A stretch of DNA of 64,000 nt from the NCBI GenBank assembly GCA_051209155.1, contig JBPJGB010000004.1, one strand, 5' to 3'. Source of the stretch: Actomonas sp051209155 (GTDB lineage Bacteria > Verrucomicrobiota > Verrucomicrobiia > Opitutales > Opitutaceae). This document shows positions 1-8,992 of the stretch, piece by piece. Position 1 is the first letter of the stretch. The number at the start of each line of letters is the position of its first letter. Below the pieces are notes generated by a model that had not been told where the DNA came from, did not search any database, and saw only the letters and a program-made list of their open reading frames with translations. The translations under genes and the position numbers were made by a program.

Positions 1-774
1 GACTACCAGTCGTTCCGTGCACTTGCGACCACGTTCGTCAATCTTCATGCGCCGGTGATCGCGCAGTGCTCAGCGCGTTTGTTTCGACAATATCGGCCGT
101 CAGAGATAGTTGGATGGAAAAACAGTCTGAATCTCGAAGATGTTTGGCTTCATCTTGATCATTGTACGGATCTGTCGCTCATTGAAGCTTGCGCTCGTGC
201 CGGCTTTGACTCGGTCATGTACGACGGCAGCGCGCAGTCGCTCACGTCCAATATACAGGCATCACAGCAAGCGGTTCGGCGCGTGCGCGAAGCCAACTGC
301 AAATGTTTGATCGAATGTGAAATCGGTCACGTAAGGGGCATCGAAGACGGAGTTGGCTCCGATGCGCACCAAGATTCGGGCTTGATCGTGCCTGAAGTGT
401 TGACTTTCTTTGAATCGGTGGCTCCCGACCTACTGGCAGTGGGATTCGGCAACATGCATGGTCACTACAAAGGGGACGAGGTCTTCGACCTCGATCTTGT
501 TGAAGGTGTAGGTAAGGCCCTTGCGACGACGCCGTTGGTGCTCCACGGTGGCTCAGGAATGAATATGACTTTGGTCGAGCGCTTGGTTCAAAATGGGCAC
601 TGCAAGATCAACATCAGCACGGATCTGAAAGTGAGGTGGATGAATTTGCTCGCGGATGGCGGGGTTTTGTCTCGTGGCGTCAAATCCCCGCTTGAGTTCA
701 CCGAGATAGTTCAAAAAGAACTCGTCCACTTTTTTGACCAACTTCACCAAAAGTATGCTTCATGTTTGCTGTAA
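1..774 (+). CDS. Class II (zinc) ketose-bisphosphate aldolase, 5' end cut by window edge
   Basis: The frame is open from base 1 (in-frame residues precede the first GTG at 55), so the gene starts left of the window. Class II aldolases cleave or form ketose (bis)phosphates, typically giving dihydroxyacetone phosphate plus an aldehyde. Seen here: zinc and catalytic motif LHLDHCTD (visible residues about 50-57), CEIGHVRG, GFGNMHGHYKG and VLHGGSGM with the later zinc histidines, and the phosphate-binding KINISTDLK near the end. The stop overlaps the next start by 13 bp, so it is cotranscribed with the kinase. The clustering with a kinase, dehydrogenase and cytidylyltransferase points to a dedicated polyol or sugar-phosphate precursor rather than glycolysis; the exact substrate is unknown. 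Confidence 0.85.
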   Translation, partial: DYQSFRALATTFVNLHAPVIAQCSARLFRQYRPSEIVGWKNSLNLEDVWLHLDHCTDLSLIEACARAGFDSVMYDGSAQSLTSNIQASQQAVRRVREANCKCLIECEIGHVRGIEDGVGSDAHQDSGLIVPEVLTFFESVAPDLLAVGFGNMHGHYKGDEVFDLDLVEGVGKALATTPLVLHGGSGMNMTLVERLVQNGHCKINISTDLKVRWMNLLADGGVLSRGVKSPLEFTEIVQKELVHFFDQLHQKYASCLL

Positions 775-2234
775 TTAATTTGGGAATGAAAAGCATCCGG
801 CTCTGCCTGCTGGATCACCGTCATCGCATCACTTTCAAGCGCGCATACCCGCTGAATTCAGTTATTTTCGGCGATGGCGTGGAGCAGGATGGTAACGAAT
901 GGTGGCACCTAACCCAGATGCTCTTCCGCGATGCTGAGGCTTCGGGCTGCGAATTAGATGCCATTGAAGCTTTGACGGTATCCGCCTCTGCGTCTTGCCT
1001 AGCTTGTGTCGATGTCGATGGGTTGCCCTTGCGTCCGATTATTATGGTCAGCGATCGGCGACACCACGAGTGCAATGGCACAGAAAACGAGCCGATCATG
1101 CTGCAGCGGATCCGTTGGATTCAACGCCACGAGCCAGAGGTGTTCGTTGCCACACACCGATTTCTCGCCCCGAACGACTACATCATCCATCGACTAACAG
1201 GTATCGCATCGACGGATACGTTGAACGCTGAAAAGCTCGGCTACGATGTTCGCCATGGAGACTACGAGGTGTCCGAAGAGGCGATCCGCAGTCGCCTGCC
1301 AAAAGTTCAGTCGATGGGAGAGGTCGTGGGCACGATCAGCGCGTCCGCTGCGTTTGATCTTCGTTTAAAGCCATCTGTGGAGGTCGTTCTATCGAGTTAC
1401 GATGCCATCGTGTCGGTGCTCGGCAGCGGCGTGTCGGATGAAGGCGTGCTATGTGACGTCTCGGGCACCGTGACCTCAATTCGCCTGCAGACAGCCACTT
1501 CGGCACCGCACATCCAAGGGGCCGTTGTATCCCAAGCGATGCCGGAACTCGGATGCCATTATGTGGGCGGCAGCAACAATCTCGGCGGTGGTTTGATTGA
1601 GTGGCTGAAGTCGACTTTCTATCAACGCTCGCCGCACGTCTACGACATGATGCAATCCGATGCGCAAAGTGTAAGCGCGCGCGACAGTCGCATCATTTTT
1701 CTACCATACTTGCTGGGCGAGCGTGCTCCCATCTGGAATCCTGATGCGCGCGGTGTGTTTTTCGGCGTTGAGCGCATGCATTCGCGAAAACACTTTGTGC
1801 GAGCCACGCTCGAGGCGGCTGCGTATTCGGGGCGTACACTAATCGACGCTGTCAGTGAAGCGTATGGCAAACGCCCGACTAAGATCCGCCTAAGTGGTGG
1901 GCTCAGTCGCATGGAGATTTGCAATCGGATCAAGGCCGACATTTACGGCATGCCGCTCGAAATAGTTTCCGAGTTTGAAAGCACTGTGCTTGGTGCTTAT
2001 TTAATGGCATTCCATCAGCGCCTCGGTCTCGACCCGCGCAAGCCAGGCTGGTTGAACTCCGTCGTAAAGGTCAGGGACATAGTTTTCCCTGACGACGACG
2101 CTGCCGAGATCTATCGTGATGGCTACAAGATGTTTCTAGAGCTCTATCAAGCACTACAACCAGTTTTCAAGAAGCACCGCAAACGTATTTCTATGCCAAT
2201 GAAGTCGGAGGACGGTTACCTGGAGAATCTATGA
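762..2234 (+). CDS. FGGY-family carbohydrate kinase
   Basis: A 490-residue protein, the usual length for xylulokinase/glycerokinase relatives that phosphorylate sugars or polyols with ATP. The N-terminal actin-like lobe begins INLGMKSIRLCLLD. A candidate catalytic base is Asp213 in SSYDAIVSVLGSG, and the ATP-binding lobe shows DVSGT (about 232-236), LLGERAPIWNPDARG (about 318-332) and RLSGGLSRMEICNRI (about 376-390). It overlaps the aldolase upstream and the dehydrogenase downstream (ATGA overlap). Family membership is clear. The substrate is not: xylulose-type ketoses, glycerol or a rarer polyol would all fit, and the context suggests supply of a phosphorylated precursor for a surface polymer. 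Confidence 0.87.
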   Translation: MFAVINLGMKSIRLCLLDHRHRITFKRAYPLNSVIFGDGVEQDGNEWWHLTQMLFRDAEASGCELDAIEALTVSASASCLACVDVDGLPLRPIIMVSDRRHHECNGTENEPIMLQRIRWIQRHEPEVFVATHRFLAPNDYIIHRLTGIASTDTLNAEKLGYDVRHGDYEVSEEAIRSRLPKVQSMGEVVGTISASAAFDLRLKPSVEVVLSSYDAIVSVLGSGVSDEGVLCDVSGTVTSIRLQTATSAPHIQGAVVSQAMPELGCHYVGGSNNLGGGLIEWLKSTFYQRSPHVYDMMQSDAQSVSARDSRIIFLPYLLGERAPIWNPDARGVFFGVERMHSRKHFVRATLEAAAYSGRTLIDAVSEAYGKRPTKIRLSGGLSRMEICNRIKADIYGMPLEIVSEFESTVLGAYLMAFHQRLGLDPRKPGWLNSVVKVRDIVFPDDDAAEIYRDGYKMFLELYQALQPVFKKHRKRISMPMKSEDGYLENL

Positions 2235-3328
2235 TTCCGCCGAGAAAACACCGGATCGAATCCCCCAGACAATGGCGGGATATCATTGCCCGAATCGCCC
2301 CCGAACTTCGCGGTTCAGATCTAGTCGTAGTACATACGCCTAGCGCTGCGAGTTATGTGGCTGAGAACTTTGCTTGGGCAGACGGGCATCGCACGTTGGC
2401 GGTTCGGCGAGAGCCAGCGTGCGAAGACTTTACTGCTTTGAATTCGATGGCACGAACACCTCGGGTAGTAATCGGCATAGGCGGCGGCAAGGCGTTGGAT
2501 GCGGCAAAAGCGGTCGCGTTTTGGGGTAACGGCTATAAGTCGGCCGCTGAGCTCGGCAGCGTATTGGCGACTGGCGGCCGTATAGAACAAACTCGTTCGA
2601 ATCAACTGCTGTTGGTTCCCTCTTTGGCCAGTAGCGGCTCGGAGTCGAGTAAAGCGGCCATACTTTCGGTTGGTGGTCGCAAAACCGGGCTTCGCGGCGC
2701 GGGCCTCATGGCGGATGGTGTGGTCTACGATGAGCGGCTTTGGTGCTCGATCAGCCAATCGCTCGCGTGCCACTACGCCTTCGATATCTTTGCGCACTTA
2801 TTCGAAACGACTGTAAGCCTACGGCGAACGGAGCAGTCACTCGGATTTGCGGCAGAAGGGTTTGCCCGGCTGAACCATTGGCTCTTCAAATGCGATGCCA
2901 GTCTCGGGAGTTACATCGAGGCTATGGAAGCGGCATACAACGCGGGTTTGTGCCTAGCTTCAGCTTCCACCTGCCTGCCCCATCGAGTGCAGTATGTTGT
3001 AGGACCGGCGACTGGCACCTCTCATGTGGAAGGAATATGGTTCCTTTCGCGGCCATGGCTGAATTTGGTCGAGAAGGAAGCGCCCGATCGCGTGGTTGAC
3101 GCAGCCCGGATGATGTTGACCGCCGACGCCGGATACCGGGAGTTTCGTGCCACATTTGAGCGCATTCATGCCCGGGCCCGCGATATTGTCCGCAGAGATC
3201 GCTTTAAGGACCTAAGCGAACAAACACATGCTATGGCGCGTCAGGTGACCGGCGATCTGTCGGCAGATCCTTGCTTCCGAGATCGAAGCACCCTAGAATA
3301 CCTCCTTTCCCCATCCAATCATGATTGA
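2231..3328 (+). CDS. Iron-containing alcohol dehydrogenase family protein
   Basis: A 365-residue group III (iron-type) NAD(P)-dependent dehydrogenase. The nucleotide-binding motif GIGGGKALDAAK sits at about 82-93, with SLASSGSESS at about 131-140. The four metal ligands of the family can be placed at Asp185 and His189 (FDIFAH) and at His251 and His265; the 14-residue spacing of the last two matches the family. This is the kind of enzyme found with nucleotidyltransferases in phosphonate and polyol-phosphate clusters, reducing an aldehyde or ketone to an alcohol. No PepM or phosphonopyruvate decarboxylase is visible, so a phosphonate role cannot be claimed. It overlaps the next gene by 8 bp. 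Confidence 0.83.
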   Translation: MIPPRKHRIESPRQWRDIIARIAPELRGSDLVVVHTPSAASYVAENFAWADGHRTLAVRREPACEDFTALNSMARTPRVVIGIGGGKALDAAKAVAFWGNGYKSAAELGSVLATGGRIEQTRSNQLLLVPSLASSGSESSKAAILSVGGRKTGLRGAGLMADGVVYDERLWCSISQSLACHYAFDIFAHLFETTVSLRRTEQSLGFAAEGFARLNHWLFKCDASLGSYIEAMEAAYNAGLCLASASTCLPHRVQYVVGPATGTSHVEGIWFLSRPWLNLVEKEAPDRVVDAARMMLTADAGYREFRATFERIHARARDIVRRDRFKDLSEQTHAMARQVTGDLSADPCFRDRSTLEYLLSPSNHD

Positions 3329-4055
3329 CGAAATTGTAATACTTGCGGCCGGCACGGGCAGTCGCATGGCTGAAATCACAAAAGACCGGCCCAAGTGCAT
3401 GGCTCCGTTTCTAGACGGAACAATTTTGAGCCGCTTGCTCGGACAATTGCGTTCATTCGCTCCAGCGAAGATACATATTATTGGCGGTTATAAAATCGAA
3501 GTCCTGCGAGAGTACCTCAAGGATCCGAAATTTGAGGGGTTGCCTATTCAACTTTGGGAAAATAACCAGTATGCTACGAGCAACAGTTTACTTTCCGCTG
3601 CACTTGCTTTAACAAAGGCTAAAGGGCAACTACTAATTCTAAATTCAGACGTGGTATACGAGCAGGAGTTAGTCGTCAGGATGTATGCGTCCGACATGCC
3701 CTGCGCTTTCTCACTAGATCGTTCGGACTACAACGAGGAATCGGAAAAACTAGCGGTAAACGCAGCGGGACGGGTGACCCAGATTGCGAAAACAATCAGT
3801 CAAGCGGACGCTACTGGCTGTTCTGCCGATCTTTATCGCATCAATACAGAGATTGAGGATCGCGTGGTATACCGACTGTTGCAAAGGTTTCTCGATCGTC
3901 CAAACGCCTACAAGCAACTCTTTGAGGACTACCTTGACCAATGTTTGCTAGTGCAGGACTTCGGTGTGGTGGATGTCACAGCGTTAGAATGGTATGAAAT
4001 AGACACCGTGGCTGAACTCCAAGACGCAGAAAGTGTTTTTTCGAGAATCATGTAA
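3321..4055 (+). CDS. NTP-transferase (LicC/phosphocholine cytidylyltransferase-like)
   Basis: A 244-residue protein with a single nucleotidyltransferase fold. The signature VILAAGTGSRM (about 6-16) is followed by the Lys of RPKCMAP (Lys25), and a metal-binding Asp lies in LILNSDVVYE (Asp110). Such enzymes activate a phosphorylated sugar, choline or polyol with CTP or another NTP. It lies directly before a CDP-glycerol transferase-like gene and a CDP-alcohol phosphatidyltransferase, so a CDP-activated alcohol is the likely product. That is inferred from neighbours, not shown by the sequence. The base composition starts to become AT-rich here relative to the flanking chromosome. Confidence 0.84.
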   Translation: MIDEIVILAAGTGSRMAEITKDRPKCMAPFLDGTILSRLLGQLRSFAPAKIHIIGGYKIEVLREYLKDPKFEGLPIQLWENNQYATSNSLLSAALALTKAKGQLLILNSDVVYEQELVVRMYASDMPCAFSLDRSDYNEESEKLAVNAAGRVTQIAKTISQADATGCSADLYRINTEIEDRVVYRLLQRFLDRPNAYKQLFEDYLDQCLLVQDFGVVDVTALEWYEIDTVAELQDAESVFSRIM

Positions 4056-4099
4056 TGGCACGGGCCAGCCAACTACTACGTTAGTTAAAAATCGGATAC

Positions 4100-5272
4100 G
4101 TGAAAAATTTTCTATTCGTTCTAATTGCGATTGGAAACTTCCTCTTGCCGAAGCGTCGTCATCTCCTCATACACGCTTTTCCTGATGTCGAAGATCAAAT
4201 GGTGGCGGTTCTGCGCTGGCTGCGTGATGAGCCATCCCGAAGTATTTCTGTGACCTATCTGGTTTCGGGTGATATCGAGCAGTCAGCGTCTAGAATGAGG
4301 CTATTGGTTGGAGCGTTCACCGATGAGATAGAATTTCTGAATAAATTCTCATTGTTAGCGATGTGGCGTTACTGTCGGTCGCGCTATGTCTTCTTTACTC
4401 ATGGATTGTATGGCTTCATGCCACTGCCTAAGCAGCAATGTGTGGTCAATTTATGGCATGGGATGCCACTCAAGAGGGTGTGGGGAGATCTTCGCGGATC
4501 ATATGTCCCTCAGTGCACCTGGCTGCTTAGCACATCGAAAATGTTTTCTAACGTCCAAGCTGCGGCGTCAGGATTCAGTAAAGCGAAAATACCTGCAATT
4601 GGACTTCCCCGAAATGATCTCTTGTTTTCGCAAACGAAAGCAGTCGACGCCTACGAAGCGGCGGTACGCGAGGGCGTAGAGCAGGTTCTCGTCTTTCTTC
4701 CTACATATCGGAAATCAACGACTGGATTCGTAACTCAGGACGGAGAAGAATCTGGTAGCGCTCTCGCGATGTCGGTAGAAGAAGTTGAAACACTAGGAAC
4801 TTGGCTTAGGCGCAACAACGTCCGACTTCTTGTGAAGCCTCATCCAATGTCGGTGACTTACGGTACCAGTAGAAAAATTGACGAACGAATCTGGCTAATA
4901 TCAGATAAATGGTTGCATGACCAAGGTCTAACGCTTTACGAAGCGCTGGGGCGTTCCGATGCCTTAATAACCGATATCTCATCTGTATACGTTGATTATC
5001 TTAGCCTGCGTCGGCCTGTAATCTTCTTCTTCCCTGATTTTGAGAAATATCGTGAAACGAGGCGTTTCCAGTTGGAGCCAATCGAAGAGTGGCTGGTCGG
5101 GCCACTTTGTAGAAACTTAAGCGAACTGTTGGCTTCACTTTCGTGCATGGGCAACTTAAAAGAACCTGACAGCAGCAAAACGATTCAATTGAACAAGTTT
5201 AACGAATCTGGCGCGGTGAATCGTCTTATGGAACTGGCAGGTATATGCCCTTCGTATTATGAAGAAATCTAG
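4100..5272 (+). CDS. CDP-glycerol glycerophosphotransferase family (TagB/TagF-like)
   Basis: A 390-residue protein with a GTG start. The family transfers glycerol- or ribitol-phosphate from the CDP-alcohol onto a glycan or polymer at the cytoplasmic face of the membrane. The family landmarks occur in order: LWHGMPLKRVWGD (about 118-130), GLPRND (168-173), LPTYRKS (about 200-206), KPHP (246-249) and TDISSVYVDY (291-300), then PVIFFFPDFEKY. The N-terminus (about 1-16) is hydrophobic and could be membrane-associated. It follows the nucleotidyltransferase by 44 bp and overlaps the CDP-alcohol phosphatidyltransferase by 14 bp. Teichoic-acid-type enzymes do occur in Gram-negative capsule loci, where they add polyol-phosphate. 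Confidence 0.87.
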   Translation: MKNFLFVLIAIGNFLLPKRRHLLIHAFPDVEDQMVAVLRWLRDEPSRSISVTYLVSGDIEQSASRMRLLVGAFTDEIEFLNKFSLLAMWRYCRSRYVFFTHGLYGFMPLPKQQCVVNLWHGMPLKRVWGDLRGSYVPQCTWLLSTSKMFSNVQAAASGFSKAKIPAIGLPRNDLLFSQTKAVDAYEAAVREGVEQVLVFLPTYRKSTTGFVTQDGEESGSALAMSVEEVETLGTWLRRNNVRLLVKPHPMSVTYGTSRKIDERIWLISDKWLHDQGLTLYEALGRSDALITDISSVYVDYLSLRRPVIFFFPDFEKYRETRRFQLEPIEEWLVGPLCRNLSELLASLSCMGNLKEPDSSKTIQLNKFNESGAVNRLMELAGICPSYYEEI

Positions 5273-6062
5273 GATTGGTCATGTTCTGGTACTGTTGGAA
5301 GAGAAAGACTTTCTTAAGAAAAGTGATTACTCCGTACCAGGCATACTATTTTGCAGGATATTAAGTCTGCCCGCAACAATCTTTCTTATAAAATTGAGGG
5401 TTGCACCTAATGTAATTACAGCAGGCTCATTGCTTATCGTGATGGCGGGTGCGGTTTCTTGGCTTCAAGGTTTCACAGCACTCGCAATATCACTTATGGG
5501 GATCGGGGCATTGTTGGACTTCAGCGATGGAATGGTTGCTAGGTATTTGAAGAAATCTTCCGTTATTGGTGGATACTTCGACTATTTCAGTGATCGCGTT
5601 AAATCGATTATTATCATTTATTGCACAACTGCAACATTATCTATAGTCTGGATCGATACATGCCTCTATGCGGGAATGCTGATAATAGTTGTGAGGGAAA
5701 CTGTTCAGTGGTTCTGTCCATATGAGCTAGTTTGCGAAAAATATTCTACAAACCGTTGGGATCTGCTCTTGGGCAAGTGGGGCAAGTTTGGAAACGGATG
5801 GTTGAGAAATGATCCTTGGCAACTTGTTGCTGCTGCGATACTGGGACTATTTCTTGGACTGGGGGTTTTTAAGTATGCAATGCTGTACTATTCATTGACA
5901 ATTCTTGTCGACTTTGTTGCTCTAGTTCGAGCGTACATAAATATTGGGCCCGGAGGTCGCAGAAGTGGTGAAAGGCTCTTGATTAGAAAGAATAACTATA
6001 GCGTAAAGCGGCTTTTCTATAAATATTACTCAAAACTCCTTGGGCGCAGCACTCAGTCATGA
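5259..6062 (+). CDS. CDP-alcohol phosphatidyltransferase family membrane protein
   Basis: A 267-residue integral membrane enzyme with several hydrophobic helices. It carries a complete family signature: Asp87-x2-Asp90-Gly91-x2-Ala94-Arg95-x8-Gly104-x3-Asp108-x3-Asp112. The family displaces CMP from a CDP-alcohol using a second alcohol; the most familiar products are phospholipids, but members also make inositol-phosphate or other soluble phosphodiesters. The start overlaps the TagF-like gene, and the stop overlaps the flippase in ATGA. In this locus it most likely uses the CDP-alcohol made upstream or attaches it to a lipid, but which of these two transferases is the final one cannot be told. 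Confidence 0.88.
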   Translation: MKKSRIGHVLVLLEEKDFLKKSDYSVPGILFCRILSLPATIFLIKLRVAPNVITAGSLLIVMAGAVSWLQGFTALAISLMGIGALLDFSDGMVARYLKKSSVIGGYFDYFSDRVKSIIIIYCTTATLSIVWIDTCLYAGMLIIVVRETVQWFCPYELVCEKYSTNRWDLLLGKWGKFGNGWLRNDPWQLVAAAILGLFLGLGVFKYAMLYYSLTILVDFVALVRAYINIGPGGRRSGERLLIRKNNYSVKRLFYKYYSKLLGRSTQS

Positions 6063-7432
6063 GCGTCCCGAAACTGCAAATGGACATCAGACGTTCAAGT
6101 CTGTTCGGTCCCATTCAAGTTCTGCTAAATACCCTGAGTTATGTGCTGCTTTATCCGATAATAATTCGAGTTTCAGGGTTAGACGTCTTGGGTCTTTGGA
6201 GCCTATTGGTTTCAATATCATTATATATTAGCTTAACGGATGTAGGGTTTAGTATCACTATTACACGAAAGTTAAGTGCGGTTGTGGATGAAGGTGGCCT
6301 CAATGAGGTGGTTGATGACTATCGAGTGGCCAGAATTTTCTACTATTTGCTAGTAGGTGGATTGGCTGTGATTTGGGTGACGATTCAATATTGGGTGGTT
6401 GATAGTTCTTTGCAGGTCTACAGCGCAGAGGCGCTTCGTTTATCAATACTTTTGCTGATCATAGGTACCGGGATTCAATTGGTTGCTCAATTGGACATGG
6501 CGACTCTCGTAGGTTTTCACCAAACTTACTACGCAAAAAAGATTGAAACCGTAGTTCCCGCGGTCCGGCTAGTTGTTGGAATATATGCTGCTATGATCGG
6601 TCGCCCGCTTGAAGGTTTAGCTATAGCTCTGATTGTCGCCAACTTTGTGAAGATTCCTCTTTTTCGCATGCGCCGGCTTAGTGAATGTCCAACATGGGGG
6701 ACAGACAATACTGATTTAAGCTTCGCAATGGTATATCGGCGATTGATAAAGATGATCAGTGATGGGAGGCACATTTATGTGATTTCTTTGGGGAGTTTAC
6801 TCAGGGAACCAATTTTCAGAGTCGTTGTGACATTGACACTGGGGCTGTCGGCTGCCGGGGTGTATGATGTTGCAAAGCGGATCCCGGATCTGCTTAGAAA
6901 TTTATTGGTGGGTGGCGCCCAGTCATTCCTTCCTGCGTATGGTCACCTCTTGAAGAACGGCATGAAGTCCGAGGTAGAGCAGATAACAAAGATCATAGTC
7001 CGGTATCTGACTTTATCGGGGGCTATATTGCTTGGCGCATATTTTCTTCTGGCTGAGGCTATTATTTCATTCTGGTTGCCTGGTGTAAACGATCAGATGG
7101 TGTATGGATCGAGAATTATGTGTGTCTGGGCTTCTATAACTTTGGTTAATGTTCCTTATTGGTATTTGTTGCAAGCAGCACATATGGAAAAGAACGTGGC
7201 GTGGTCAATGTGGGCACATACCGCCTCTATTTTACTGCTGGTACCAATCTGCCTAAATTTTGAAATGATGCTTTCGGAGATGTTGATCTTTTGGTGTGTT
7301 ACTTCAGTATTGGCGCAGGGAGTATTATACTACCATGTGCAGAGGGAGTTCGGATTTTGGTATCGAACCGTTTCTCCTGCGGTAATTTCATACTCGGTTG
7401 CGGTTATCCTAGTTACGGCGTTTGCCATTTAA
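6059..7432 (+). CDS. Polysaccharide flippase (Wzx/MATE-like)
   Basis: A 457-residue protein made almost wholly of hydrophobic helices, about 12 by eye. It opens with SSLFGPIQVLLNTLSYVLLYP and has the repeated helix-loop pattern of oligosaccharide-lipid flippases of the PST/MATE superfamily. Wzx proteins move undecaprenyl-linked repeat units from the cytoplasmic to the periplasmic face. It overlaps the CDP-alcohol transferase by 4 bp and the polymerase by 11 bp, so it belongs to the same transcription unit. The base composition is AT-rich, as usual for wzx/wzy genes. Specificity cannot be read from the sequence. Confidence 0.8.
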   Translation: MSVPKLQMDIRRSSLFGPIQVLLNTLSYVLLYPIIIRVSGLDVLGLWSLLVSISLYISLTDVGFSITITRKLSAVVDEGGLNEVVDDYRVARIFYYLLVGGLAVIWVTIQYWVVDSSLQVYSAEALRLSILLLIIGTGIQLVAQLDMATLVGFHQTYYAKKIETVVPAVRLVVGIYAAMIGRPLEGLAIALIVANFVKIPLFRMRRLSECPTWGTDNTDLSFAMVYRRLIKMISDGRHIYVISLGSLLREPIFRVVVTLTLGLSAAGVYDVAKRIPDLLRNLLVGGAQSFLPAYGHLLKNGMKSEVEQITKIIVRYLTLSGAILLGAYFLLAEAIISFWLPGVNDQMVYGSRIMCVWASITLVNVPYWYLLQAAHMEKNVAWSMWAHTASILLLVPICLNFEMMLSEMLIFWCVTSVLAQGVLYYHVQREFGFWYRTVSPAVISYSVAVILVTAFAI

Positions 7433-8984
7433 TAATTGTATGATGTACGATCGCAGAGGCGTTCAAACAGGTCGAAGAATGTTAAGGTTGCCGTTTAGCC
7501 TCCGGCTTCTAGAAGTTTTTAAGATTAACAATACAAGAGTCGATGATGATAATTCATCCGGATTCATCGTTGGTTTATGTTTAGTTTTAGGATTTGTATT
7601 TGCCTTTCCGGATACCGGGACGTGGTTGACTGGAGGAAACTATTTTAACTCATTCGGTCTGAATCCAGATTTATTTATTTCATTGCATAAAATCCTCGTA
7701 ACAATTGCGTTCTGCGTTATATTTTCTCTAGCGCTGATGTACGGTTGTAAAGCGGGACCTATTGCGAACTTGGTGCTAATTATTTCGATTGGTTTTTCCG
7801 TCTTCTCGGGCGCACGCGCTGCACTCAGCACGGGAGAGCTGCTAGAGGCCTTATCTACAGGAGTGCGACAGTGGGGCGTCTTTGGTGTAGTGACTTGGCT
7901 TTTTGCGGCAAATGGACAGGTTTCAGTATGGATGAGGGGTTTTCTACTTGGTGCGGTGGTTGCAGCATTGTTGCGGATGATTATCGCCCCGGTTCTTTTC
8001 TACAGCGGTCTATACCAAGCACAAATTTTTGGTGTTAACACTTTAGCCGCTGACTCTGTTTTCTTATTCCAGTGTCGTGTGTGCTTTTTGGCCGGGATTG
8101 TTCTTCTATTTACGGTTCCTATTCGACGAAACATGTACATTTCACTATTGGCCGTTCTGCTCGTGGTTGGTGGTCTAATGTTAATGACGGGTAGCTACCG
8201 AAGGTCCGATCTCGCGGCTTCCTTGGCGAATAGTATAGTGTTTGTACTTTTGTATGGCTGGTTGTCGGGTCGGTACAGAGTGATTGCTCTCAAAGGGTTT
8301 GTTTTGGGTGTCATAACAATTGTCGGCGGTCTAGTTTTTGCGGTCTCCCTATTCAATAGCGATGAGATTTTAGAGCGGTTGCGAAGCTTTTCTACGCGGG
8401 ATACATCTAACAGCGCCTCCGTTTCTAATGAACTCTATATGGATGATTGGCTAGTGTTACGCGACGTATTGGTGACAACAAGAGGAATGGGTGTAGGCTT
8501 CGGTGCTGATTATGGCACGAACTTACGATTGACGAACCTTGCACTTGATGGGTGGAAGAATCTTGCTGTGAGCGAGGTTTATCTCCACGTGCGGACCTAT
8601 GAATTAATTGCGCGAATGGGGGTTCTTGGCTTCTTTGTGCAAATAGTAATTTTCGGCGTCATTCCAATATATTGTCTATACAAGTTGCGGTCTACTCTGG
8701 TACGGTCGCAACATCGTCTACATCTACCTAACGTTAAGGTTCCGTCTCGATTCTGGACTTTGAGCGGTTTTGTTGATCGTTCCGTTTCTGCTCCATCAGT
8801 AGGGTGGCATATTGTGGGATTTTGCGCGATGTGTTTTGCTGTAATAACGTACGAAGGTTTCTTCCTCTTTGGTATTCCGTTCTATTATTGGATAAAAGAG
8901 GTAGTTTTCATTGGCATGGCTTTGGGTTTTCTAATTCGCGCGTCAACGTCTTCCGGAACGTCCCGTGTCCGTACACAAGAGTAG
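7422..8984 (+). CDS. O-antigen/exopolysaccharide polymerase-like membrane protein (Wzy)
   Basis: A 520-residue polytopic protein with about ten to twelve hydrophobic stretches and a longer extracytoplasmic loop around residues 315-395, including the sequence RDTSNSASVSNELYMDDW. That is the layout of Wzy-type polymerases that join repeat units in the periplasm. ATG codons at 7440 and 7443 are alternative starts that would reduce the overlap with the flippase. There is no strong sequence signature, so the call rests on topology and on its place between wzx and glycosyltransferases. A second, ligase-type protein is at 16126-17619. Confidence 0.68.
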   Translation: MPFNNCMMYDRRGVQTGRRMLRLPFSLRLLEVFKINNTRVDDDNSSGFIVGLCLVLGFVFAFPDTGTWLTGGNYFNSFGLNPDLFISLHKILVTIAFCVIFSLALMYGCKAGPIANLVLIISIGFSVFSGARAALSTGELLEALSTGVRQWGVFGVVTWLFAANGQVSVWMRGFLLGAVVAALLRMIIAPVLFYSGLYQAQIFGVNTLAADSVFLFQCRVCFLAGIVLLFTVPIRRNMYISLLAVLLVVGGLMLMTGSYRRSDLAASLANSIVFVLLYGWLSGRYRVIALKGFVLGVITIVGGLVFAVSLFNSDEILERLRSFSTRDTSNSASVSNELYMDDWLVLRDVLVTTRGMGVGFGADYGTNLRLTNLALDGWKNLAVSEVYLHVRTYELIARMGVLGFFVQIVIFGVIPIYCLYKLRSTLVRSQHRLHLPNVKVPSRFWTLSGFVDRSVSAPSVGWHIVGFCAMCFAVITYEGFFLFGIPFYYWIKEVVFIGMALGFLIRASTSSGTSRVRTQE

Positions 8985-8992
8985 ATGTTAAA

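Noticed and set aside
2231..3328. Assignment of the dehydrogenase as phosphonoacetaldehyde reductase
   Set aside because: The family and context are compatible, but no PepM or phosphonopyruvate decarboxylase is visible, so the specific name is not supported.
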